Below, piece after piece: positions 37,019 through 46,457 of a stretch of DNA of 64,000 bases. Under the pieces are notes generated by a model. The model made no database searches and was not told the origin of the DNA. It saw only the letters and a program-made list of their open reading frames with translations. The stretch is from Allodiplogaster sudhausi (taxonomy: Eukaryota; Nematoda; Chromadorea; Rhabditida; Diplogasteridae). The stretch covers positions 5,347,501 through 5,411,500 of the forward strand of contig CALZFC010000001.1 of the NCBI GenBank assembly GCA_945643635.1, read 5' to 3'. Both the position numbers and the translations under genes were made by a program. How positions within the stretch are numbered: position 1 is the stretch's first letter; every line of letters begins with the position of its first letter.

Positions 37019-37917
37019 ATGTGGAAAGTGGTCGTCTTCGTCCTCGCTCTCGCTACGCCTCTTCTTGCACAGCAGACGTGCGCCACCCCTGGCGGTGCTG
37101 GACGTTAGTCTGGCCCTCCTATTCTTGCTCGGGAATTGAGCGCTCGAGACAATATTTCCTTGTTTCTATGATTTTGAAAATTCTTCGGGATTAATGGCGG
37201 TAGGAGGTCTCATTTAGGAGATCGGATAAGTGAAAAGGTATTATCTATTTGATAAACCCTGAACCTCTCCTCAGTAATTCTAACCGTGTTTATGATGAAG
37301 ATTTAGTTAGAAACTCTGTTTTTGCCCAACCCACACTATTTTCCGTGTCTAATACCTTCTTGCTCACCCTGTTCTGCTGAGTCATCGATATTGACTTTTA
37401 TTCGTTTCTATGGGAATGGGGTGGGGGATCATTTAGATGAAGAAATGACTTTAAATAAAAAAATTTTACAGCATGCCTCAACAGCAACAGCTGCCCCACG
37501 GGCTTCACTTGCATCCAGGCGCAGAACATTTGCTGCAATAATAATCAGATCAATCAGGTGAGGGCCACAAAGCAAGGAGTTTGTGGCAATTAAATTTATT
37601 TACATTTAGCGTCGGATATCGAGAAAAGCGTTATGGCCTAGACAATAGTTAGGGAACAGTATTGACTAGACAATGTTTAGGGAACATGCCGGGACAACTA
37701 CCGCTGCTGCTATCGGTATCAGAACCAGTGCACGTTCAACGCTAGGGTCAAGCATTCGATTATAAATATTCGATTATAATACAGACTTTGGCTGACAATA
37801 AGCAGACTATATGTACTTTACATACATCGATTTAACATGATATTGAAAATATGATTATCTTTTTTTCAGATTCGAAACATTTGCCGGCGAACCTGCGGTG
37901 TTTGCACGGTGGGATGA
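37019..37917 (+). CDS. Secreted ShKT-domain protein, copy 3
   Basis: Four exons, 37019-37103, 37472-37557, 37681-37746 and 37870-37917, give 94 residues. The plan is that of copies 1 and 2: signal peptide, Cys-rich segment, ShKT-like domain ending CRRTCGVC. All cysteines are kept. An in-frame 3-bp deletion near the stop and replacements such as Ile for Met and Arg for Gln show more drift than in copy 2. The 3' flank has CATAAA near 38024 where copies 1 and 2 have AATAAA, so 3' end formation may be weaker. The TA run and the intron 3 palindrome are lost. Confidence 0.82.
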
Positions 37918-39449
37918 GCCACGTTCTTGTGCTCGTGCATACAAATGCATTTCTCTGCCGACATCGTCACTCTCCTTTCCTTTCTTGTCCGACTCTTCAT
38001 TGTCTATCTACATTTTGACAAAGCATAAAGAGTAATGCGCAAGCCTGTACCATTATATGTAATTCCAGCCCCAGTCAGGGGTAGGTCAAAATTGTGCATG
38101 TTTAGAGGAAGTTGTATAAGCTAAAACATTCGACCTCGGTTATGCTGACTTTCCTGAAAGAAGATTTGCTTGAAACAGTAAAAGTGCATAGAATGGTCAT
38201 AATTATCGGAATGATATCGGCAGGATTATCATTAAGCAGTAAGACAATTGTCAACCAACCGGATGATTTATATACATTGGTGTCTTCAAAATATTTTTGA
38301 ATGACTTTTAACAAAGTAATGTAGAGACAGTATCCAAAAAAATTTGTCAAGCTTGCCCATAAAATATGCATATGTATATATACATGCATACATACTTCAG
38401 ATAGCTGGCTATATTGCCCATGCTGCAATGCTGACCGTGGTCCCTAGCCGTATCAACCTCTTCTTGGACAGGGGCACAAAGCTTCCGGTGTGTCCATGAA
38501 GTTTCCTTTAAAGGAGCATGAACACCCAAAAGTCCAGGGCGGAAAAAAACTTTGAATGTGAAATCTTCGATATTCGATATTTTGATATTTCCTCGGGAAT
38601 CTGCGCAGAATGACAAACGAACCGAGAAACAGGACTCTAAATGGCTGTTTTCATTTATTTCGACACTGCAAGAGATTATTAAAAAAAAATATATATATAT
38701 ATTTTCCCGTCTACATGCCGGTGGTGAATATCCTGGAGTTAACTTTCTACAAAACTTTTAAACAGAAATATACTGTATCGCACCAAAAATTTCCCTGATA
38801 CAGGCACATTTTTTGTATGCAAATTTCTCTCGAATACTGTACTTTTGAATATTTTTACTTTACTGAAGTGTTGTCAAGAAGGACATAGACCGACTAGTGT
38901 AATACCTTATGGTTAGTTTTTTTCTGGCGCGAAGTTCTGTCCTTCTTTTGATTTAGATTAAAAAATCATGCAACTTTACTCATTGAATAAAGACAAAATT
39001 CAATAGACAAGTACATATGTATCGTGCCCACTCACAATATAATTAGTGGTGAAATGAGCGAATATGATGTGAAAAGGAAATGTTGTTATGAAAGAAAGAG
39101 AGAATTGCGATCAGAGAAAGAAGAGAAGCATTGAAGGTTGGAGGGTGAAGCATAATGTCGTTGGTTCGCGGGATCTTTGCGAGTCCAGCAATTACTACTT
39201 AATCGTATACGGAACTAGGCAGCTGCATAAGAAATAGTAAGGACAACTCACATTCAGATTCTCGCGTATTCATTTAACCTGTCAATCATTCCTCTTTGCA
39301 CTTTACTAAGAAAAAAAACTAAAGAGCTTGCTGCTCCACTTATCTAGAACATTCGAGCATCGTGTATGAAGACTCTCACTTGCATACGCTAAAATTTTTT
39401 AAATAGAATTATGAAAACAACCATTACAATCTCCTTTCCACATTTTTAG
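37918..39449. other. ShKT copy 3 3' flank and receptor 5' flank
   Basis: 37918-38310 is shared with the 3' flank of ShKT copy 1. 38401-38487 is a lone channel exon (separate entry). A TTTAAAGGAG sequence near 38507 looks like a MITE end without a clear partner. 39000-39449 matches 48715-49142, the 5' flank of receptor copy 3, so it belongs to receptor copy 2. Confidence 0.55.
38401..38487 (+). pseudogene. Solitary ionotropic-receptor-like exon
   Basis: One 87-bp exon, open in phase 0, with a TTCAG acceptor and a GTGTGT donor. It encodes IAGYIAHAAMLTVVPSRINL and onward, and aligns with 31981-32079 and 62738-62836. No partner exons are found nearby, so it is an isolated relic of the channel family. 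Confidence 0.75.
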
Positions 39450-40622
39450 ATGGAAGATGGAAAAGTGACATATTCGCGCACTGAAGATTTCATTGCGGGG
39501 AGTGCACTTCTAGTCGTATGGATTCCTTCATTTTATTATTTGCAGTTCTTAAAGGAGTTCATAAGGGAAAAACTTCTACAACGATTGGCGGCCCGTAAGC
39601 TAAAAAGTACGGTGTTAGCAATCCTCAGAAATGGAGCTACTGCATCTCACCTCTCTCCCCAGAAACTTGTGGTATGGACAACGGGGCTCGTGAGCTATGT
39701 ATTAAGAAAAACCCGGCCTATGTAGGTTGCTCGAACCATATGTATAATTTTCACTGGCGGTCGAAGAATGGCCTCGCTGGCCACGGTGTGGTTCTACGAA
39801 AGTTTTTTTTGAAAATGGCGCGAAGATTAAATGTTTGCGAATTCAAAGTAGAGAATGCTGTTAATTTCCCCAGGGCAGGGAGATTTTTGTGACTTCGGGG
39901 CACTCGCAATTTAAGGTCCAAATAAGTCGAAAAAAGACACTTTTAGATTCGCCTTAGATCTCCTTTAATGGAGGGCCACAGCGCTGAATCTGTCCCCTTT
40001 AGCCTAACTCAAAACCCCACCAGTGCACCATGCACTGGTCATACACCAAGATGGCAGATTGCCAACCTTGGCAGTTCCTGGCAATTTGCCAAGAACGGAG
40101 GTTCTTGGCAATTTGCCAAGAACGGGCCCAGCTCGAACTGAGCAAGCGGTTTGGAGACAAACCAGAGAGAACTGTTCACCCATTCACCAGAAAATCGCCC
40201 GTTCACCGGGGAACTGTTCACCACAATGTGCCGAAGGATTTTAGACCTTCGGCACCATTTGCATTCAAAAATCATTTATACACATCAAAAATATGGTTTA
40301 AAATTGAAACATTATTAGAAATTACTGCGAGAGAGAGCTGGCTTCTCGCCAATGCCTCTCTAATGCAGATATTATTAAACATTTTATTCCATGAAGAAAA
40401 AATTAAAATAAACGACTAAAAGAAATGTCCTTGATCTTCTTGACAACAGCCGCACGATTAATCTCCCTCGAGGACACAGACAAGCGTCTCTGACATGTCC
40501 AGGACAATTTATTGTCCAAGACATTTCAGAGACAATTTGTAGACATGGGACAAATTTTCCAAAATGAAAGCGAAGGGAGGAGGCCAAACTTTCATATTTT
40601 TAAATAGTTTACTCCTTTTTTA

Positions 40623-41853
40623 ATGTCAAATGTATTTAATTTTCGTCTGAGAATGTCGAGTTACGTCTTGAACTTCGAGAGCCAACAACGGCGTCCGAAT
40701 CTGCTGTATGCCCGAAGAAACTTCATTGAGCTGTGTCTGCCGAATGAGGATCTCTTTGTTCGACGACATCGATTTAGCCCCATGGATGTCATTTTTCTGA
40801 AGCGGCTTCTCTCTCCCTGGCTCAACCAGTACATGATCAAGAACTGGACAATTTCGCCGTCTCATCAAGTTAACTACCAGACATGTTATGAATGTGTTTA
40901 GTATGAAGAATGCATGAATCAGGTGCTCATTGGTCTCCGATATCTGCTCAGCAACGCTCCATTGATTGTTCTCGCCGACGTCCTTGGATGCTGCGAATCT
41001 ACCGTCAGGAACTGCCTCTGGCGCCTCATAACAGGAATTGAGGCGATTACGCCTGAATGGATTCGGTTTCCAGTCGACTCCATCGCTTACTGCCGACAAT
41101 CAGCCGAAGCGTTCTCAAAACGCTGCCCATTTACAAGTCAAATGTTTTTAAATGAAAGAAAAAAGCTATTTTTTTGCAAATTATTTAAAAAGATCTCTTT
41201 ACAGAATTAAATGAGTATTAAAAATTGTTTTAAAATGAGTCAAATTATGAAATTCATAAAAATTTATTTGAGATGTGATTGGCATCGTGGATGGGACCCT
41301 GATTCCCATCGCCTCACCCACTCTCGCGCCATGGCAGTTTCGATGCCGCAAGGGGTACACCGCTATTAATGCCCTTCTTGTTGTCGATGCTTATGGTAGA
41401 ATTATTTATGCCAACTGTACGTGGCCAGGATCATGCCACGATAGCTTCATTTTAAGATTTTCGGAACTAGGAAGTGCGATCTCTCAGGGCACAATACCTC
41501 CCGGATATGTGATCTTGGGAGACAAGGGGTTTCCCAATGGTGCTCATATTGTCACCCTTCTCCGCAGACCAAACACCCCTCAAGAATGTGACTTTAACAA
41601 CGTGCACAAGCGAGTTCGTGTCCTCGTAGAGCAGGCAATTGGAGTGTTGAAGGCGCGGTTCCGCATTCTCTCTACGAGAATTCGGCTTACTCCAACCATG
41701 GCCTCTCGTTCCATTCATGCCTGCTGTGTCCTCCATAACATCCTTATTGATCGTGTAACCGGAGGCTTTCCGATCGGAAATGTGATTCTCGGAAGAATGC
41801 CCCACCCTCCTGTGGGAATTGACCCGCGTCAGCACATGATTAACTACATTTAG
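40623..41853 (+). CDS. Harbinger DDE transposase, 3 exons
   Basis: Exons 40623-40868, 40923-41136 and 41273-41853 join in phase to 346 residues. The N-terminal part has a helix-turn-helix-like stretch (LGCCESTVRNCLWRL). The catalytic core shows all three acidic positions of the HARBI1/DDE_Tnp_4 family: IVDGTLIPI, LGDKGFPNGAH and VLVEQAIGVLKARFRIL. CHDSF and HACCVLHNILID are also family signatures. It would catalyse cut-and-paste transposition in the nucleus together with the Myb-like partner. There is no stop or frameshift. The first ATG was chosen because it opens the frame and lies about 170 bp inside the left end. Confidence 0.9.
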
Positions 41854-42107
41854 ATATATTTCCTTTGAGTTGTACACTAACAAACACTCCCAATGTTATC
41901 CAACTTTGTTCCAAATAAACAGTTCCAACAACAAACGGTTAACAAAATTTCTATTCTCACAAACTGAATACAAATATTCTATTTTTATTCTCGTTAACTC
42001 TGAATAAATGATAGTCTATTATGCATCTTTAGAAAGAATGACTATGCTAAAGAGCACCATTCTTCTAAGTAAACTGATAAAAAGGGGGGAAATTGATCTA
42101 AAAACAT

Positions 42108-43901
42108 CTAGGCAAGGGTAGAGCCAGACACACTGGGTTCCAACGCTGGGTCCATTCCATCAGCGAATATGGCGGGGACGTACTGCGTACCATTCTCCTT
42201 CGCAGTACGCAGAAGGAAGTTCTCGTTGTGTGTGCGTGGAGACTGGGGAGCATCAACAAGTTCGTACGTCGTACTGCGGTCGAAGAAGCTCGTCGCCCTC
42301 TCCATCATCTCGACTGCCTTCTGACCAATAGTAGACATGGTCTGCATGGCAGACTTCATTGCGGCGAATGCCTCGATCTTCGTCTTAATGAAAATATTGT
42401 ATAAAGAATGTACTTAATGAAAAGGAAATATTTAAAGAAAGTGTACCGTATGTACGAAAGTGTACCGTATAAGTTACGGTATAGTGTACCGTATAGTAAA
42501 CCAAATATGATCATGTAAGATAAAAAAGAAGTAATTTGAATCGGATAACTCAACTCATTTAAGAAAGATTAAACAATAACCTGTACTAGTTCAAGCTGCT
42601 TACGGCGGAGAAGAGCATCTGAAACTGCTCGACTCGTGCCAGGTGAACGATACTCCTCCTCAAATGAAAATGCGTACTTTTTATGGTCAATAACTTTCAA
42701 AAGAACCTGTCCTGCCAGGAATCTTTCGTTCCTAGCGAGAACTCGGGGGGCGCGGAAGCTCGATTCTTCCCCTTCCTCTCCAAAAGATGGCTTCCTTGCA
42801 GGGAGTCGCGGGGCGCGGAAGCTCGATGCTGCCTGCTGCTCTCCAACAGATGACTTCCTAGCAGGGAGTCGCGGGCCGCGGACGCTTGATGCCTCATCCG
42901 CGTCATCCTCGTCTAAGACGGATGGCGGCGACCTCTTCTTAAATTCGTACTTCAAAGTGATATCATTTTTAACACATTGAAAATTAAAAGTAAATACGGG
43001 AATGACATGCTCCCAATGCCCGAAAGAAAACATTTAAACTTAAAAAAAATATTCCCAATGTGCAAAAGTTTTACATAAAGTTACAAACAAATTCTAACCC
43101 TCCCAACTTGTGTTTCGGCGCCATCTTTGATTCCTGCGAACGCCGGGGTTTCGCCGTAGTAATCTTCCATCATCCTTGAAGTGGCATCATCATCCAGAGC
43201 TTCCATCTCGTCCAAATCTTCTTCTTCATCGAAGTCAACGGCTCCGCCCGTCGTTCCCGCATACCTGTAACACAAAATAGGGTTTATGTGAAGAAAACAT
43301 CAAACAAAGTTGTTGCGGAATGCCAATGATAAATAGATTTCGCTGCAAGATATGCAGATTCAATACATTTATTCGAATTGTACTTTAATATTGGAAGAAA
43401 ACAGCTAGATTGCAAGACGGATTTAAGCTCCGCTTCATTTTTTAAATTTAAAAGCTAGCCATTAAAAGCACTCAACACAGCTCTGCAACAAGAATGTTTC
43501 AACTGCAAATGATATCCAACCTTGCCCGCCTCGCTGCTGCTGCTCTGGCATCCGCCGTGGCCCTGCTCAGCATCTTTTTCAACTGAGCGTCAGTTACCTC
43601 GCGACTGAAATTTAACTAAATAATTCACAAATCGTGCAAATCAAATTAAAGGTGCATAGATAAAACAAGAAAAAGCTAAATGCATTAGAGATTTTGCCCG
43701 TTTTAGGCACATATAATCTTTACAAAACACTTACTCAAATTTGATCTGGGCGTAGAGTCGAATATCCGCCCAGGCCTGTCTGCGTGCGCCAGTTGCTTCA
43801 GGCTGCCGAGTCCGATTGTTCTCAACCAGTATATGTTTCCTCTTCATAATCTCCTGTAGCAGCAGCTTCTTCTGCTCGCCGGTTAAGTGGGCGGAACTCA
43901 T
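42108..43901 (-). CDS. Harbinger Myb/SANT-like accessory protein, 5 exons
   Basis: Exons in gene order are 43735-43901, 43521-43604, 43099-43264, 42581-42949 and 42108-42383. Phases agree and give 353 residues. Residues 1-80 (HLTGEQKKLLLQEIMKRKHI through AWADIRLYAQIKF) form a Myb/SANT-like domain of the sort that binds transposon ends and brings the Harbinger transposase into the nucleus. An acidic stretch follows (DFDEEEDLDEM). Then come three tandem units of about 24 residues with the core RAPRLPARK, and a helical C-terminus (KSAMQTMSTIGQKAVEMM). It lies tail to tail with the transposase gene, about 250 bp apart. Confidence 0.82.
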
Positions 43902-44386
43902 CTATAAGAATAATGAAAAACACTCGATAATAATTCACAGAATTATAGTAAATGAAAGTAATAAAAAATGCAGTAAAAGAAATATACTTTTTGAAAGCCG
44001 CTTCTCGCGCCAAAAGCGGTTGCTACAGTAAGCATAAACAGTACGATTGCGCGTTCAATAAGACAAAGTCATAACTTTTGTCTCGGAGACACGAAATGAC
44101 ATTCAGCGTGTTTGTTTCGCCTCTCTTCAAATTGCACACTCTCTCGTCTCCAGAGAATGTCCTGGACATTGTCCCGGACATTCTCGATGTCCAGGACAAA
44201 ATATTTTTCCAAAAGTGTCTGAGACATTTCAAAGACACACGAGTGTCATATAGAAGACCCGTGTTTTAATATAGGACTATTCCATAGTGTCCGGGACATT
44301 TGTCTGCCACCTCAGAAAATGTCTTGGACATGTCTTAGACATTTGTCCATGTCCTCGAGTAAGATTAATCGTGCGGCAGTACTTCC

Positions 44387-44850
44387 TTAGATCCTCGAAA
44401 GTAGTGGAAGAAGGGGCAGAGAGCGTGAAAGTGATAAACGTGATCGAAAGTGATAAACGCGCATTCCGCCTCGACATGAGAGAACTCCGCGAGATGGAGA
44501 CGGGTCCGAGACTTCTCCGCTCTCAACACAACCATCTCTGCTCTCTCTTCTTCTACTTCTTCTCTTACCTGTAACTCTGCGCAATACAGTAGACATCTCC
44601 CAGAGAGGCGAGAAGAGTCTCGAGGTACAACTGAGAGGACTGCGTCAGGAACGCCGGCTCGCCAAAGTAGTCGAGGCCGAACAGGGTTGAGCCTCCTTCC
44701 ACCTGGAATTGGGATGCTTGGGGAATGAAAAGGATACGGTGGAGGCACAAATCAGAGCCATCCATATTTGGGAAAACAAAAGCAGAAATGCTAAGAAAGA
44801 AATGGTGAGGGGACAGAGAAGAAAAGTCTAACTGTGCCTGGACAAGAGAG

Positions 44851-44888
<38 letters not shown>

Positions 44889-46113
44889 GAAGAGAAGAGA
44901 GAAGAAAGATTACCTGTGTCTGTACAAGAGTGGGAAAGGTGACTTCGGTATAGCAGGCAGAGTAGAAGTGATCTCGCATTGCGCGAGTGGCGGGAGAGCG
45001 AAGTCGCATGAGACGGGAGGCGTTCTCTCCACGCAGCACGAGGTGGCTGAACAGTAAACAGGCATTCCACCATTACAATACATTCCTAGTTCATCCATTC
45101 CAAGAAGGAATACCATTCTTACAGAACCGAAGCCACAGCTAACCAACCGGTTCTCGAGCATAGTCTCGACTCCAGCCTCTTCGTTGAGGACGTGGTCAAT
45201 ACCACCGGGCCGGGCGAGAGAGATCAGTCGCCAGAAGTCGACCACGAGTTCGTGGCCATCCGGCAGCTAGAACGGGAAACCAATAGCATACCACTTATAC
45301 CACCTAAATGCACGTGTTTGAGATACAAATCAACTACGTAATGCAAAAGAATAAAAGATTACAAAACTATCAAAGTAGAAAGTAACTAACATCAGTAATG
45401 AAATTAGCAAAGAGAGCACCAGACCAGTCAGAGTTGTCACCAGCATCTTCACATCGCCTGGCTTTGGCGAACGCAGTCTGAAATCAATTCAATATAGATG
45501 TTTGTACCCCCAGAAATTAGTCATTCTAACATAAAACAGAAAGCTGAAAAGCTGAAAGTATAACACTAACAGCGGAAACCCACGGTTAGGTAAGAAAGAA
45601 ACATTGAAATAAGGAATAAACAAGGACAAACTGAGTGAGAAATGAGTGAGGCAGAGGCTCGCTTCTTCACAGGAGGACTCTCAGTCGACAGATGAAGAAG
45701 AAGAACGGACTCAGTCTGCAGAGGGGAGACAAGGCCAAGCTAGAGAAGGACAATTGTTACCGCTTCATGGAAAGACGCCAGCGCTGAACCGTTTCGCAAG
45801 AGAATCTCTCCAATGATGTCGAACACTTCCAACTTCCCAGCCACATCCAAAGTAGTTTCCTCGAAGGAAAAGATTGATCTTGATACTTAAATGGCAACAC
45901 ATTCTAAAGAGATGAACGAACTGAGTATGGAATGGAGCTTGGGCAACAATCGGTTGGCCACTTTGATGCCGTTGCCTTGTGCGCCGGGAGTCATACAAAG
46001 ATTTTTTAAATAAAAGCAACAACAAGGAGAAAGGAAAACCTCAAAGAGCGCGCGACATATTCGTCGCTCAGTTGATGTTGGCGGTTTCAGCAATGTCTTC
46101 CGCGAACGTCCCT
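44387..46113 (-). pseudogene. nars-1: Asparaginyl-tRNA synthetase fragment with unassigned 5' exons
   Basis: Minus-strand exons at about 45268-45114, 45055-44916, 44705-44573 and 44557-44387 encode the end of the anticodon-binding part and the start of the class II catalytic core of cytosolic Asn[65 protein letters not shown] and SHVEAECAFITF. After that the match stops. A 19-bp tandem duplication (TTTATCACTTTC units) shifts the frame and the Harbinger element follows; the rest of the core, including motif 3, is absent from the window. Upstream in the same phase are exons (about 45480-45392, 45873-45763, 46113-46050) that do not resemble AsnRS and that I cannot identify. Introns are retained, so this was copied as DNA, not as mRNA. 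Confidence 0.8.
44860..44885 (-). repeat. AG microsatellite in AsnRS fragment intron
   Basis: A pure AG run of about 26 bp within AG-rich DNA, in the intron between the exons at 44916-45055 and 44573-44705. Confidence 0.9.
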
Positions 46114-46375
46114 GCATAATACCAAGGAATAAGCATCAATAATGAACAATAGACACAGTTATGCGGCAAAATAACAACTTTATATACGAGCAAATGCAAC
46201 ATAAACTGCTTCTGAAACTTCGTATTTACTCCTGGAAACATTTTAATATTCGAAAAATTATGTGTCCCATGCAGAAATTTTTCAGTACGACATATGAAAA
46301 TGCACTAACACTTTCTTTTTCATGCACCAATTGGTTAAAGTCAAACGGACACTTCTCTTAGCAAGCAAAGCGCTG

Positions 46376-46457
46376 TGGAGGGCGGTCACCGAGAATTCAT
46401 TTATTATACATATATGAAACGTATTACTGTATTTTTAATAATCGCCCTCCTTTTAAT
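46376..46457. mobile_element. Short MITE, split by the 6.4-kb insertion
   Basis: TGGAGGGCGGTCACCGAG to CGCCCTCCTTTTAA, a relative of 33477-33565 and 49243-49325. Its first eight bases are repeated at 39969-39976 on the far side of the insertion, next to the original TTAA. This is what identifies the insertion and its direction. Confidence 0.75.

Larger units (their letters stand above)
40450..44376. mobile_element. Complete PIF/Harbinger transposon
   Basis: The 3927-bp element has inverted ends CCGCACGATTAATCT (left) matched at the right, continuing as imperfect repeats of about 45 bp with GTCCAGGACA-type subterminal repeats. CAG flanks both sides (40447-40449, 44377-44379). Inside are the two genes expected of the superfamily, a DDE transposase (+) and a Myb/SANT-like protein (-), transcribed toward each other. 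Both are open in all exons, so the copy may be autonomous. A CAG duplication is unusual for this group, which mostly uses TWA. Confidence 0.88.
39977..46375. mobile_element. 6.4-kb insertion with 8-bp duplication carrying gene fragments
   Basis: The MITE that starts TGGAGGGCGGTCACCGAG in the other receptor copies is cut here: TGGAGGGC at 39969-39976 is followed by foreign DNA, and TGGAGGGC returns at 46376-46383 followed by the rest of the MITE. The inserted DNA starts CACAGCGCTG and ends AGCGCTG; both ends contain CAGCGCT in inverted orientation. An 8-bp duplication and short CAGNG-like ends fit a hAT-type element. The left end has palindromic repeats (TTGGCAATTTGCCAA units, about 40060-40135). 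No hAT transposase is seen, so it is non-autonomous. It carries asparaginyl-tRNA synthetase exons with their introns, and a nested Harbinger element. Confidence 0.7.

Noticed and set aside
39450..39725. Stand-alone 91-codon gene
   Set aside because: The first 66 bp are receptor exon 1; the rest is intron and a MITE.
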